64,000 nucleotides of DNA from Microbacterium sp. AG1240 (lineage in GTDB: Bacteria; Actinomycetota; Actinomycetes; Actinomycetales; Microbacteriaceae), in contig NZ_RBXJ01000004.1 in the NCBI RefSeq assembly GCF_003635115.1, positions 124,001 through 188,000 of the forward strand, given 5' to 3'. The notes beneath the pieces were generated by a model, which saw only the letters and a program-made list of their open reading frames with translations, searched no databases and was not told where the DNA came from. The translations under genes and the position numbers were made by a program. This document shows positions 50,402 to 59,846 of this stretch, piece after piece; the stretch's first letter is position 1; the number at the start of each line of letters is the position of its first letter.

Positions 50402-51595
50402 TCAGAGGGGGATGACGCAGTCCGCGAGCGAGCGCGGGAACGACGTGAGGGGTTCGGAACCGGTCTCGGTGACGAGCATGCTGTCGCTGATCCGGTAGCC
50501 CGCGTGCCCGGGGATGTAGATGCCCGGTTCGTTGGAGACGATCATGCCGGGTCGCAGGACGGTGGGATCGCCGTCCTCGAGCCACGGCGGCTCGTGCATG
50601 CCGAGTCCGATGCCGTGGCCCTGGCGGTGCCGGAGGTACGACCCGAGTCCGGCGTCGCGGATCACATCGAGGCAGCGCGCGTTGCTGTCGCAGCAGCGCG
50701 TGCCCGGGGCGATCGCCCGGCCTCCCTCGGCCTGCGCGTCGCGGATCGTGTCGTGGTAGCGCCGCTGGTCGGACGTCGGCTCGCCCAGCACGAACGTGCG
50801 TTCGCCCTCGACGAAGCGTCCGCCGACGGCGGCTCCCAGGGACAGCATGAAGGTGTCCCCGTCGCGGAGTCGGTACGAGGAGGGCAGGCCGTGCGGGATG
50901 GCCGAGTTCGCTCCGGCGTAGACCAGTCCGCCCGCGAGGAAGGAGATCACGACGACGTCGGCGTGCTCCCGATACATCTTGCCCACGCCCACGCGTCCGA
51001 CGTGGGCTGCGAGGTCGGCTTCGGAGGGGAACGGTGCGCCCGACACGATCGCATCGCGCACGAGGCCGACTCCCTCGTGGAGCATGAGATCCGTGATCCG
51101 AGCCGCCTCGCGGTGGAGTGCGATCTCCTCGGGCAGCTTGATGAAGCGGGCCGTTGTCACCATCTCGCTCGGCACCCACTCGACGTCGTCGAAGGCGGAG
51201 CGCAGGAGCGCAAGGCGATGATGGGTGATCTGCGTGGTGACTGCGATCCTGCGCGCCGGCTTCGCCGCCCGGCAGAGCGGTGCGAAGGGGTTCTCCAGGC
51301 CGGGATACTCCGCGAACGTGACGATCTCGGAGCGCGCACGCTGCTCCTCGGCGTGCTGGCGTTCGAGCTCGGGCACCAGCAGCACGATACGGCCGCTCGC
51401 CTCGAGCAGAGCGGCCACCGGCCGCTCGCCCGGGTGGTGGAAGAACCCCGTCAGGTAGGAGACGTCCTCCGGGTGGTCGGTGATGAGCGCGTCGACCTTC
51501 GCTGCGGCGAGCATGGGCAGCATCCGCTCCTGGATGCGGTCGTAGACCTCCGGATCCAGGCGCTGCGAGAAACGGGTGGACGGATCAGCGCTCAT
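50402..51595 (-). CDS. M24-fold (pita-bread) hydrolase, creatinase-like active site
   Basis: 397 aa with the creatinase N-domain (LDPEVYDRIQERMLPMLAAAK) and the pita-bread catalytic domain. Of the five metal ligands of M24 aminopeptidases, the first Asp is Ser252, the second Glu263 and the last Glu is Ser370; His327 and Glu356 remain. The creatinase pair is kept: His235 lies 11 residues before the GD (246-247) as in creatinase, and Glu265 precedes RTF. So a metal-free amide hydrolase (creatinase or ectoine hydrolase-like) is more likely than Xaa-Pro aminopeptidase. Overlaps the permease gene by 11 bp. Confidence 0.83.
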   Translation of the reverse strand: MSADPSTRFSQRLDPEVYDRIQERMLPMLAAAKVDALITDHPEDVSYLTGFFHHPGERPVAALLEASGRIVLLVPELERQHAEEQRARSEIVTFAEYPGLENPFAPLCRAAKPARRIAVTTQITHHRLALLRSAFDDVEWVPSEMVTTARFIKLPEEIALHREAARITDLMLHEGVGLVRDAIVSGAPFPSEADLAAHVGRVGVGKMYREHADVVVISFLAGGLVYAGANSAIPHGLPSSYRLRDGDTFMLSLGAAVGGRFVEGERTFVLGEPTSDQRRYHDTIRDAQAEGGRAIAPGTRCCDSNARCLDVIRDAGLGSYLRHRQGHGIGLGMHEPPWLEDGDPTVLRPGMIVSNEPGIYIPGHAGYRISDSMLVTETGSEPLTSFPRSLADCVIPL

Positions 51596-52487
51596 GGTTG
51601 CGGGGGTTCCTCGCGTCGTTGTAGCCGATCGAGAGCAGCGTCGCCGACAGCACCAGGGCGAGGATCGCCAGCGAGGGGAACAGTGTCAACCACCACGCGC
51701 TCACCATCGCGCCCGACTGCTGCGCCTCGAACAGGATGCGTCCCCACGACCAGGTCGTGGGGTCTCCGAGTCCGAGGAACGCCAGCCCCGCGGCGGAGAG
51801 CACCGCCCGCGACGCCGTGACGACGACCGACACCACGATGACCGGTGTGACGGCGGGGATGATGTGACGCCCGACGATCCAGATGTGGTTGCGCGTCATC
51901 AGGCGAGCGGCGTCGATATAGGGGAGTTTGACGACGGCGAGAGCCTGCGAGCGGACGAGGCGCGTCACCTCGGGCCACGAGAAGGCCGCCACGACGAGGA
52001 TGATCGTCCATGTGCTGGGCCCCGCGAGCGCGGCCACGAGGATCATCAGCGGCAGAACAGGCAGCGACAGGGTGAGATCGACGACGACGCTGACGACGGT
52101 GTCGAGACGGGGCACGTAGGCGCCGGCGACGGCCACCAGCGTGCCGATCATGATCGCGATCGCCGACGCCGCCACGGCCACGAGAACCGACTGCTGGGTG
52201 CCCCAGATCACCTCGGCGAACACGTCGCGGCCCAGCGCGTCGGTGCCGAACCAGTGGGCCGCGCTGGGCGGACTCAGCACATCGGTGCCGTAGCTGGCGG
52301 GGTAGGGGGAGAGGAGAGGCGCCAGGACGCTGACGAGCACGAGGATCGTCAGGATCACGAGCGAGACGATGCCGAGGGGCTGTCGCCGGAACGCGCGCCA
52401 CGTGGCCCGGCTCGCGCGGTCGCCGCGTTCTCCGGCCGGCTCGACGAGCGGGGTGGTGAGCTCTGTGGTGGTGAGCGGAGCGGTCAT
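51585..52487 (-). CDS. ABC transporter permease, DppC/OppC type
   Basis: 300 aa, six helices, with the peptide-transport permease loop GRDVFAEVIWGTQQS before helix 2 and the EAA-like block ARLMTRNHIWIVGRHIIPAV. N-terminal extension before the first helix. The start overlaps the DppB-type gene stop (ATGA). With its partner it forms the membrane pore for the solute bound by the lipoprotein at 53468. Confidence 0.92.
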   Translation of the reverse strand: MTAPLTTTELTTPLVEPAGERGDRASRATWRAFRRQPLGIVSLVILTILVLVSVLAPLLSPYPASYGTDVLSPPSAAHWFGTDALGRDVFAEVIWGTQQSVLVAVAASAIAIMIGTLVAVAGAYVPRLDTVVSVVVDLTLSLPVLPLMILVAALAGPSTWTIILVVAAFSWPEVTRLVRSQALAVVKLPYIDAARLMTRNHIWIVGRHIIPAVTPVIVVSVVVTASRAVLSAAGLAFLGLGDPTTWSWGRILFEAQQSGAMVSAWWLTLFPSLAILALVLSATLLSIGYNDARNPRNHER

Positions 52488-53449
52488 GAGGCGGTCTTCA
52501 CTCTCGGGTCGAGGAATCCGTAGGCGATGTCGGTGAGCATGTTGGCGATGACGACGGTGAGCGCCAGGAGGAGGAACGCTCCCTGGAGAACGGGGAAGTC
52601 GAGCTGGGTGACGGCCTCGTAGATCCCCCGGCCGATGCCGGGGTAGGCGAAGACCGTCTCGGTGAGCACGGCACCGCCGACGACGAAACCGAGCTGCAGG
52701 CCGATCAAGGTGATGGCGGGGAGCATGGCGTTGCGCAACGCGTGTTTCCAGAGGATGCGGCGCGGGGGGATGCCGTTCGCCTTGGCGAGGGTGACGTAGT
52801 CATCGCCGAGCGCATCGATGAGCGTGGCCCGCATCGTCAGCGCGAACGAGCCGAGTTGGATGAGCGCGAGCGACACGGTGGGCAGCACGAGGTGCTGCAG
52901 CACCGACCCGTACCACTCCATCCCGTAGACCCCCTCGCTGTAGGCGCCGCCGATGGGGAACCAGCGGAACGTCAGCCCGAAGACCAGAAGGAGCAGGATT
53001 CCGACGCTCGGGACGAAGAGCGACTGACCCGTCACACCGAGCACCTGTACGAGCCGGTCGAGAAACCGGTTCTTGTGGGACGCCGCGAGCACGCCGAGCG
53101 GGATGCCGATCACGATCGTGAGCACGAGTGCCGAGATCGTCAGCAGCAGCGTCCACGGCAGTCGCTGCAGGAGGACGTCGACGACGGGCACCGACTGGGT
53201 GAACGACGTGCCGAGGTTGCCCTGCAGCAGCTGCCCCAGGTAGAGGACGTACTGGACGGGGAGGGGCTGATCCAGCCCGTACTGCGTAAGCAGGGCCGCC
53301 CGCGCCTGCTCGGTCATGTTCGTGCTCGCCACTGCCAGCGCGGGGTCACCGGGCAGCAGTCGCAGGAGCAGGAAGGTCACGGTCACGGCGAACAGGATCG
53401 TGACGGCTCCCCGCCCGAGGCGGCGGAGGACGAACAGAGCGATGGACAC
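52484..53449 (-). CDS. ABC transporter permease, DppB/OppB type
   Basis: 321 aa. LRLLPGDPALAVASTNMTEQA is the conserved N-terminal periplasmic loop of OppB-type permeases, and DDYVTLAKANGIPPRRILWKHALRNAMLP is the EAA loop that contacts the ATPase. Overlaps the DppC-type gene by 4 bp and follows the binding protein by 18 bp. Confidence 0.93.
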   Translation of the reverse strand: MSIALFVLRRLGRGAVTILFAVTVTFLLLRLLPGDPALAVASTNMTEQARAALLTQYGLDQPLPVQYVLYLGQLLQGNLGTSFTQSVPVVDVLLQRLPWTLLLTISALVLTIVIGIPLGVLAASHKNRFLDRLVQVLGVTGQSLFVPSVGILLLLVFGLTFRWFPIGGAYSEGVYGMEWYGSVLQHLVLPTVSLALIQLGSFALTMRATLIDALGDDYVTLAKANGIPPRRILWKHALRNAMLPAITLIGLQLGFVVGGAVLTETVFAYPGIGRGIYEAVTQLDFPVLQGAFLLLALTVVIANMLTDIAYGFLDPRVKTAS

Positions 53450-53467
53450 GCGGGCGGCCCTTTCGGA

Positions 53468-55084
53468 TTACTCGGCGACCCGGAAGGCGCTGGCCACCGA
53501 GACGGGGTTGACGATCGACAGCAGCTCGCTGGGCTTGGACATGAAGCCGTCCCACTCGGAGCTGTACGCCACGTAGAGGTTCTGCGTGTACATGACGTTG
53601 TCGTAGACCTGCTCGTGGACGATCTTCGCGGCCTCCTGCATGAGCGAGATCTTCTCGGCTTCGTCGAAGGTCTGGGAGGCCTCGGCGATCAGCGCGTTCA
53701 GTTCGGCGTCATCGTTGTAGGTGTAGTTGATGGCACCGCCGGGCAAGTACGACAGGCTGAAGTTCGTCACCGGGTCGTCCATGATCGCGAAGTTGCCGGC
53801 GTAGATGTCGTAGTCGCCGTCGTTCGTCTGCGACAGGTAGGTGTTGCGCTCCGAGCCCTGCAGCTCGATGCGGATGCCGGCCTGTGCCGCGCCGTCCTTC
53901 ACCAACTGGGCCCACTGGCTCGTCACCGGGTCCTGCAGCGAATAGATGAGGCGGAACGAGACGGGGAACATGCCGTCGCCGTCGGCCGTGTAGCCGGCGT
54001 CCTCCATCAGCTGCCGCGACTGGTCGGGGTCGAAGGCGTACTCGGTGATCGAATCGTCGTAGTACTTCGACAGCACGGGCATCAACGGGCTCGACCCGGT
54101 CGATACGGCCTGTCCCTGCAGCACCACGTTGCGGATCGCCTCGTAGTCGGCGGCGTGTGCGAGCGCCTGGCGCACCTCGACCTTGGCGAGGTCGGGGTTC
54201 TGCATGTTGTAGGTCATGTGGGCATAGCCCAGACCGGTGACTTCGGCGACCTCGATGCCGTCGGTGTTCTGCAGCTGCTGCACCTGCGCGGGCGGCAGCG
54301 AATTGGCGATCACGTCGACTTCGCCGCTCTGCAGCGCGAGGATCTCGGTGTTGACGTCGGGGTAGACCCGGTAGACGACCTTCGCGGCGATCGGCGTGCC
54401 GCCGTCGACGAGCGGGTAGTTCTCGACCCGCTCCATCGTGTAGCTCTGACCTGCCTGCACGGTGGTCAGGAGGTACGGGCCGGCGCTGACCCAGCCGCCG
54501 TCACCATCGTTCGCGAACTCGGCGACCGAGCCCGCGGGTTCGAAGACGTGCTGCGGCACCACGTTCCCCCAGAAGCCGATCTCCTCGACGATCGACGAGT
54601 CGGGCTGGGTCAGCTGGATCTCGACACGCGTGTCGGAGACCGCGGTGGCCGAGGCGAAGTTGGTCATCTGCCCGTAGAAGGTGCCGGAGGGCTGATCCTG
54701 TTTCACCGCGTTCATCGTGTAGGCGACGTCCTCCGCCGTCAGCGGCTCGCCGTCGCTCCACGTCATGTCATCGCGGATCTCGTAGTAGCCGGTGGTGTCG
54801 TCGACGTAGCCCCACTCGGTGGCGAGCTGCGCCTCTTTGGCGCCGTCGTCCCCGATGGACAGCAGGTGCGGGTACATGAGATTCGTGACCCAGTAGTCGC
54901 TGCGGCTGTTGCCGATCAGCGGGTTGTAGTTCACGACGTCGGTGGTGGTGGCGATGGTGAGGGTGTCGTTCCCCGCCTCGCTCGCCCCTCCCGACGGTGC
55001 CTCCGGCGCCTGCGGCGCGCAGGCGCTCAGAGCGAGTGCGGCGACGGCGAGCAGGCCCGCCCCCGCCAGTGTTTTGTGTCGCAT
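53468..55084 (-). CDS. ABC transporter solute-binding lipoprotein, family 5
   Basis: 538 aa. Lipobox LSAC anchors it outside. SBP family 5 features: RDDMTWSDGEPLTAEDVAYTMNAV (the signature WSDGxPxTAxDV), GPYLLTT, and ALAHAADYEAIRNVVLQG. These bind peptides, nickel chelates or sugars; nothing here fixes the ligand. ATG at 55084 overlaps the dipeptidase stop. Confidence 0.93.
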   Translation of the reverse strand: MRHKTLAGAGLLAVAALALSACAPQAPEAPSGGASEAGNDTLTIATTTDVVNYNPLIGNSRSDYWVTNLMYPHLLSIGDDGAKEAQLATEWGYVDDTTGYYEIRDDMTWSDGEPLTAEDVAYTMNAVKQDQPSGTFYGQMTNFASATAVSDTRVEIQLTQPDSSIVEEIGFWGNVVPQHVFEPAGSVAEFANDGDGGWVSAGPYLLTTVQAGQSYTMERVENYPLVDGGTPIAAKVVYRVYPDVNTEILALQSGEVDVIANSLPPAQVQQLQNTDGIEVAEVTGLGYAHMTYNMQNPDLAKVEVRQALAHAADYEAIRNVVLQGQAVSTGSSPLMPVLSKYYDDSITEYAFDPDQSRQLMEDAGYTADGDGMFPVSFRLIYSLQDPVTSQWAQLVKDGAAQAGIRIELQGSERNTYLSQTNDGDYDIYAGNFAIMDDPVTNFSLSYLPGGAINYTYNDDAELNALIAEASQTFDEAEKISLMQEAAKIVHEQVYDNVMYTQNLYVAYSSEWDGFMSKPSELLSIVNPVSVASAFRVAE

Positions 55085-56304
55085 CAGAACCAGACCTCCT
55101 CGAGTACGCGCATCGTGTTGCCACCGACGACGGCGCGGATTTCGTCGTCGGAGTATCCGTTCTTGACCAGCCAGCCGATGATGTTGCCCATCGCTTCGGC
55201 GGGGTTCTCGACGCCGTCGACGTAGGGCACCTCTTCGAAATCGACCTGGCCGTGGGCCTGGCCGAGGGAGAGCTGCGCCGCGAAGGCGTGGTGGAGTCCG
55301 ACGTGGTCGCCGAAAAGGGTGTCGGGTCCGAAGCTCACGTGCTCGATCCCGACGAGGTCGACGCAGTACTGGAAGTGGTCCATCACCGACTCCAGCGAGT
55401 GGTGGGGATGCGCCGGCGACAGGGTCGTGTGGGGAGCCGCCTCGATGCCGATCACCCCGCCGCGCTTGGCGCACTCGATGATCGTCTCGTCGGTCTTCAT
55501 GCGGTTGGTGGGCCAGAGGCCGCGCGCACCGGCGTGGGTGATGAAGACCGGCTTGGTGGAGGCCTTGATGACGTCGACGCAGGTGCGATCGCCCGAGTGC
55601 GAGATATCGATCGCGATGCCCAGCTTGTTCATGCGGGCCACGGCCTTCTCGCCGAAGTAGGTCAGACCGCCGTCGCCGCGTTCCTTCAGCCCGCCGCCGA
55701 GGTAGTTCGCCTCGGAATAGGCGATCCCCATCTGCCGCACGCCGAAGCCGTACAGGACGTCGAGACGGTCGACCTCGTTCTCGATCGGCGTGGCCGCCTC
55801 GAGCGCGAAGATGTGGGCGATCCGGCCCGTGTCCTTCGCCAACTGGATGTCTTTCAGCGACTCGCCCTTGATGACGTAGTCCTGGTGGGCGAGATCGGCC
55901 ATGCGCACGCCGAGGTCGAAGAGGACGTCCTGGTACTTCCAGCCGGCGTCGCTGGAGATGCAGCACGTGCCGTCCATTCCGTTGTCGAACACCGCCGTCA
56001 GTCCGGAGCGCGCGAGACCTTCGTAACCCGTGGGTTCCCTTCCCGCCCGGATGTGGTCGCGCAGGTCTTCCATGTTCTCGGGGAACACCTGCACGTGCTC
56101 GTGCAGGGAGATGACCGTCTCCTCGGCGAGGAGCTTCTTGGCGCGGGTCGACTGCTCATCGGTGAGCTGCAGGCCGGCGTACTCGGGCACGCGGCCGATC
56201 TGGGCGGCGTAGGTGAATTCGCGATAGTCCACCCCTGCTTCGAGATAGTCGTAGGCCCGGTATCCCGTGTACCGCTCAGCTGGTTCGAGCACGTGTGTCT
56301 CCAT
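55084..56304 (-). CDS. Peptidase M19 (membrane dipeptidase)-family protein with variant ligands
   Basis: 406 aa. The M19 blocks are seen, but the first metal motif HxD is SLHEH (H-E-H). Glu in FALEAATPIENE, His in IDISHSG and ITHAGARG, and VSFGPDTLFGDH fill the other sites. An N-terminal extension (about 60 residues) precedes the barrel. M19 proteins cleave dipeptides (also D-forms) or open cyclic amides. First gene of the minus operon, with a clear TTGACA promoter. Confidence 0.86.
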   Translation of the reverse strand: METHVLEPAERYTGYRAYDYLEAGVDYREFTYAAQIGRVPEYAGLQLTDEQSTRAKKLLAEETVISLHEHVQVFPENMEDLRDHIRAGREPTGYEGLARSGLTAVFDNGMDGTCCISSDAGWKYQDVLFDLGVRMADLAHQDYVIKGESLKDIQLAKDTGRIAHIFALEAATPIENEVDRLDVLYGFGVRQMGIAYSEANYLGGGLKERGDGGLTYFGEKAVARMNKLGIAIDISHSGDRTCVDVIKASTKPVFITHAGARGLWPTNRMKTDETIIECAKRGGVIGIEAAPHTTLSPAHPHHSLESVMDHFQYCVDLVGIEHVSFGPDTLFGDHVGLHHAFAAQLSLGQAHGQVDFEEVPYVDGVENPAEAMGNIIGWLVKNGYSDDEIRAVVGGNTMRVLEEVWF

Positions 56305-56356
56305 TCACTCGGCAGGTCAGGGCGCTTCGGTCCGGAGGATCGGCGCCATCGGCATG

Positions 56357-56386
56357 ACTTTGCCGCGCATCCGGCGCATCTGTCAA
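56357..56386 (-). promoter_or_regulatory. Promoter of the peptide-type operon
   Basis: On the minus strand TTGACA (56386-56381), 18 bp, CAAAGT (56362-56357). It lies 52 bp before the dipeptidase start, and the first ATCCGGC repeat lies inside its spacer. Confidence 0.65.
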
Positions 56387-56436
56387 CCAAAGTGAGAAAA
56401 TCCGGCACAGAGTTTTCATGTTTGAAACAATCCGGC
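56369..56436. promoter_or_regulatory. Three ATCCGGC direct repeats, 31 and 30 bp apart
   Basis: ATCCGGC starts at 56369, 56400 and 56430, followed each time by GC or AC. The spacing is about three helical turns, so all three face one side of DNA. An AT-rich stretch with TTTCA-TGTT-TGAAA (56414-56427) lies between. A fitting target for the Lrp/AsnC regulator of the operon. Confidence 0.5.
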
Positions 56437-56449
56437 GCCCCGCGGGGTG

Positions 56450-56455
56450 CATGAT
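56450..56455 (+). promoter_or_regulatory. Candidate -10, leaderless ATPase transcript
   Basis: CATGAT-GGTGCG-ATG (56462). Confidence 0.4.
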
Positions 56456-56461
56456 GGTGCG

Positions 56462-58138
56462 ATGACGAACGAGACGATCACGGGCCGAACGGTTCTGTCG
56501 GTGCGAGGACTCGACATCGGCTTCCGCAGCGCCGGTGACTACGTGCCCGCCGTATCCGGACTCGATCTCGACGTGCGCGGGGGCGAACTCGTCGCCCTTC
56601 TGGGCGAGTCGGGTTCGGGCAAGACGGTCACCGCGCGCGCCATCATGGGTATCCAGGACGAAGCGGCCGTCGTGCGCGCCGACGAGCTGCGTCTCGGCGA
56701 CACCGATCTGCTCGCCCTCGATGAAGAGCGCCGCCGCCGGCTGCGTGGCGACGCGATGAGCATGGTGCTGCAGGACGCACTGTCATCGCTGAACCCCGTG
56801 CTGTCGATCGGAGACCAGATCGGCGAGATCTTCCGCGTGCACCGGGGGATGCGGCGTTCCGCGGCCAAAGCGCGCGCCGTGGAGCTCCTCGACCTCGTCG
56901 GCATTCCGTCGCCGAAGACCCGCGTCGACGACTACCCCCACCAGTTCTCGGGCGGCATGCGCCAGCGCATCCTGATCGCGATGGCCATCGCCCTCGAACC
57001 CGCTCTGCTGATCGCCGACGAGCCGACGACGGCTCTCGACGTCACGGTGCAGGCGCAGATCCTTCGCCTGCTGCACGATCTGCGCGGGCGTCTCGACATG
57101 GGCGTGCTCCTCATCACCCACGACATCGGCGTCGTCACCGAAGTCGCCGACCGCCTTGTCGTGATGCACCAGGGCAAGGTCGTGGAGTCCGGGGATGCCG
57201 ACAAGATCTTCGAGGCGCCGCGGGACGCCTACACCCGCACCCTGCTCGGGTCGGCGCCGCGCCCCGAACCGGCGCGCGTGCTCCTGTCCACGACCGGGGC
57301 CGAACGCTCCGACCCCCCGCTCGCTCTCGAGGTGACCGGTCTCACCCGCACGTTCTCATCCGGCTCGGCGCTCTCCCGCCACCACGTCCGAGCGGTGGAC
57401 GGGGTCGACCTCGTGCTGCGCCGCGGAGAGACACTTGGCATCGTCGGAGAATCCGGATCGGGCAAGTCGACGTTGGCTCGCATGATCGTCGGCCTCGAGA
57501 GCGCCGACGCCGGCACCGTGCTCTACCAGGGGCGCGATGTGACCCGCCGCACCCGAGGGCGCCGCCCGGGGGCGCAGGCCGGTGTGCAGATGGTCTTCCA
57601 GGATCCGTACACCTCGCTCGATCCGCGCATGCGTGTGCGCGACGTGATCGCCGAGCCGCACACCGTGGCCGGAGTGGGCACCGCGAGCTCGCGACGAGCC
57701 CGCGTCGCCGAGCTGCTCGACCTCGTCGGCCTCTCGCCCGAGATGATGAACAGGTTCCCCCATCAGTTCTCCGGCGGTCAGCGACAGCGGATCGGCATCG
57801 CACGGTCGCTCATGCGCGACCCCGACGTGCTCGTGTGCGACGAACCGGTCTCCGCGCTCGACGTGACCATCCAGGCCCAGGTCGTCGACCTCCTCGTCGA
57901 CCTGCAGGATCGATTGGGGCTCAGCATCCTGTTCATCTCGCACGACCTGTCGGTCGTGCGGAACCTGGCCCACCGCGTGCTGGTGATGTACCGGGGTGAG
58001 GCCGTGGAGACCGGGGACGTGGAGCAGATCTTCGAGCGGCCCGCTCATGCCTACACGCGTGAGCTTCTCAGCTCGATCCCGCCTCTCACGAGGGCCGAGC
58101 GAGGACGACTCACCAGCGCCGCCCCCGCGGGACGCTGA
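56462..58138 (+). CDS. Two-domain ABC ATPase (DppD-DppF fusion)
   Basis: 558 aa. Two full nucleotide-binding domains: Walker A GESGSGKT and GESGSGKS, signatures FSGGMRQR and FSGGQRQR, Walker [14 protein letters not shown] and [13 protein letters not shown]. Each domain ends with the oligopeptide-transporter block ([27 protein letters not shown]). This powers the divergent permease pair. Divergent arrangement around the shared repeats implies co-regulation. Confidence 0.95.
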   Translation: MTNETITGRTVLSVRGLDIGFRSAGDYVPAVSGLDLDVRGGELVALLGESGSGKTVTARAIMGIQDEAAVVRADELRLGDTDLLALDEERRRRLRGDAMSMVLQDALSSLNPVLSIGDQIGEIFRVHRGMRRSAAKARAVELLDLVGIPSPKTRVDDYPHQFSGGMRQRILIAMAIALEPALLIADEPTTALDVTVQAQILRLLHDLRGRLDMGVLLITHDIGVVTEVADRLVVMHQGKVVESGDADKIFEAPRDAYTRTLLGSAPRPEPARVLLSTTGAERSDPPLALEVTGLTRTFSSGSALSRHHVRAVDGVDLVLRRGETLGIVGESGSGKSTLARMIVGLESADAGTVLYQGRDVTRRTRGRRPGAQAGVQMVFQDPYTSLDPRMRVRDVIAEPHTVAGVGTASSRRARVAELLDLVGLSPEMMNRFPHQFSGGQRQRIGIARSLMRDPDVLVCDEPVSALDVTIQAQVVDLLVDLQDRLGLSILFISHDLSVVRNLAHRVLVMYRGEAVETGDVEQIFERPAHAYTRELLSSIPPLTRAERGRLTSAAPAGR

Positions 58139-58146
58139 ATCGTCGC

Positions 58147-58152
58147 TAGCGT
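58147..58152 (+). promoter_or_regulatory. Candidate -10, leaderless pgi transcript
   Basis: TAGCGT-AGGGGT-GTG. Confidence 0.55.
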
Positions 58153-58158
58153 AGGGGT

Positions 58159-59838
58159 GTGAGCGCACCTGTCGACCCCACGTCCACGTCTGCCTGGAGC
58201 CAGCTGACCGCGGCCCGCGACACCTTCGAGCCCGATCTCCGCGGGTGGTTCGCGAACGACCCGGGTCGGGTGGAGCGCCTGACCCACACGGTCGGCGACC
58301 TCCACGTCGACCTCTCGAAGAACCTGGTGACCGACGAGATCCTCGCGGCGCTCGTGCAGCTCGCCGAGGAGACCGGCGTGGCGGAGCGCTACGCGTCGAT
58401 GCTCGCCGGCGACCACCTCAACACCAGCGAAGACCGCGCGGTGCTGCACACCGCTCTCCGCCGGCCGGGCGGGGCGAGCCCCGAGCTCGTCGTCGACGGA
58501 CAGCACGTCGACACCGACGTGCACGAGGTGCTCGACAACCTGTCGGCCTTCGCCGAGCGCGTGCGGTCGGGAGAGTGGCGCGGGGTCACCGGCAAGAAGG
58601 TCACCCACGTCGTCAACATCGGCATCGGTGGATCCGACCTCGGCCCGGTCATGGTCTCTGAAGCGCTGAAGCCCTATGCCGATGCCGGTATCGAGGCGCT
58701 GTTCGTGTCGAACATCGACCCGACCGACGTCGCGCAGAAGACGGCCGGTCTCGACCCCGAGACGACGCTGTTCATCGTCGCGTCGAAGACCTTCACGACC
58801 CTGGAGACCCTCACCAACGCGCGCCTGGGCCGCGAATGGCTCTGGTCGGGACTGACGGAGTCCGGTGCGATCGACGGCTCCGAAGCATCCCGGACGGATG
58901 CTGTCGCCCACCACTTCGTCGCCGTCTCGACCGCGCTCGACAAGGTCGCCGCCTTCGGCATCGATACGGCCAACGCGTTCGGGTTCTGGGACTGGGTGGG
59001 CGGTCGCTACTCCGTCGACTCGGCGATCGGCCTGTCGTTGGCGATCACCCTCGGTCCCGACCGCTTCCGCGAGCTGCTCGCCGGGTTCCACGCGGTCGAC
59101 GAGCACGTCGCGCACACGCCGCTGGCGCAGAACGTGCCGGTGCTCCTGGGCCTGCTCAACGTCTGGTACAACAACTTCCTCGGGGCGCAGTCGCACGCGG
59201 TCTTGCCCTACGCGCAGCAGCTGCATCGCTTCCCGGCCTACCTGCAGCAGCTCACGATGGAGTCCAACGGCAAGTCGGTGCGCTGGGACGGCACGCCCGT
59301 CGTCACCGACACCGGTGAGATCTTCTGGGGAGAGCCCGGTACGAACGGACAGCACGCGTTCTACCAGCTGATCCACCAGGGCACCCGCCTCATCCCGGCC
59401 GACTTCATCGCCTTCGCGAACCCGGCGTACCCGCTCGAGGACGGCGGCCGCGACGTGCACGGCCTGTTCCTGGCGAACTTCCTCGCGCAGACGAAGGCCC
59501 TCGCCTTCGGCAAGACGGCCGAGGAGGTCGAGGCCGAGGGCACCACCGGAGCCCTCGTCGCCGCCCGCACGTTCCCGGGCAACCGTCCGACGACGTCGAT
59601 CTTCGCGCCGTCGCTGACCCCGTCGGTTCTCGGGCAGCTCATCGCGCTCTACGAGCACATCACTTTCACCCAGGGCACCATCTGGGGCATCAACTCGTTC
59701 GACCAGTGGGGGGTCGAGCTCGGCAAGCAGCTCGCCCTGCAGATCGCACCGGCCATCGAGGGAGACGAAGACGCGCTCGAGGCGCAGGATGCCTCGACGA
59801 AGGCGCTCCTGGCGTACTACCGGGCCCAGCGCCCCTGA
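58159..59838 (+). CDS. pgi: Glucose-6-phosphate isomerase
   Basis: 559-aa glycolytic isomerase interconverting glucose 6-phosphate and fructose 6-phosphate. [22 protein letters not shown]-type loop ([12 protein letters not shown]), [13 protein letters not shown], and the C-terminal [11 protein letters not shown] (catalytic Lys region) are intact. Normal length. GTG start at 58159 with TAGCGT 6 nt upstream. Confidence 0.97.
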   Translation: MSAPVDPTSTSAWSQLTAARDTFEPDLRGWFANDPGRVERLTHTVGDLHVDLSKNLVTDEILAALVQLAEETGVAERYASMLAGDHLNTSEDRAVLHTALRRPGGASPELVVDGQHVDTDVHEVLDNLSAFAERVRSGEWRGVTGKKVTHVVNIGIGGSDLGPVMVSEALKPYADAGIEALFVSNIDPTDVAQKTAGLDPETTLFIVASKTFTTLETLTNARLGREWLWSGLTESGAIDGSEASRTDAVAHHFVAVSTALDKVAAFGIDTANAFGFWDWVGGRYSVDSAIGLSLAITLGPDRFRELLAGFHAVDEHVAHTPLAQNVPVLLGLLNVWYNNFLGAQSHAVLPYAQQLHRFPAYLQQLTMESNGKSVRWDGTPVVTDTGEIFWGEPGTNGQHAFYQLIHQGTRLIPADFIAFANPAYPLEDGGRDVHGLFLANFLAQTKALAFGKTAEEVEAEGTTGALVAARTFPGNRPTTSIFAPSLTPSVLGQLIALYEHITFTQGTIWGINSFDQWGVELGKQLALQIAPAIEGDEDALEAQDASTKALLAYYRAQRP

Positions 59839-59846
59839 CGAGCCGG

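Noticed and set aside
50402-51595. Call of Xaa-Pro aminopeptidase
   Set aside because: Key metal ligands are replaced while the creatinase-type residues are kept, so I report an M24-fold hydrolase without that name.
52742-55225. 827-codon plus-strand frame opposite the binding protein and permease genes
   Set aside because: Crosses several real genes with strong motifs; composition is that of antisense frames.
58051-59658. 535-codon minus-strand frame opposite pgi
   Set aside because: Antisense of pgi, which has intact motifs along its full length.
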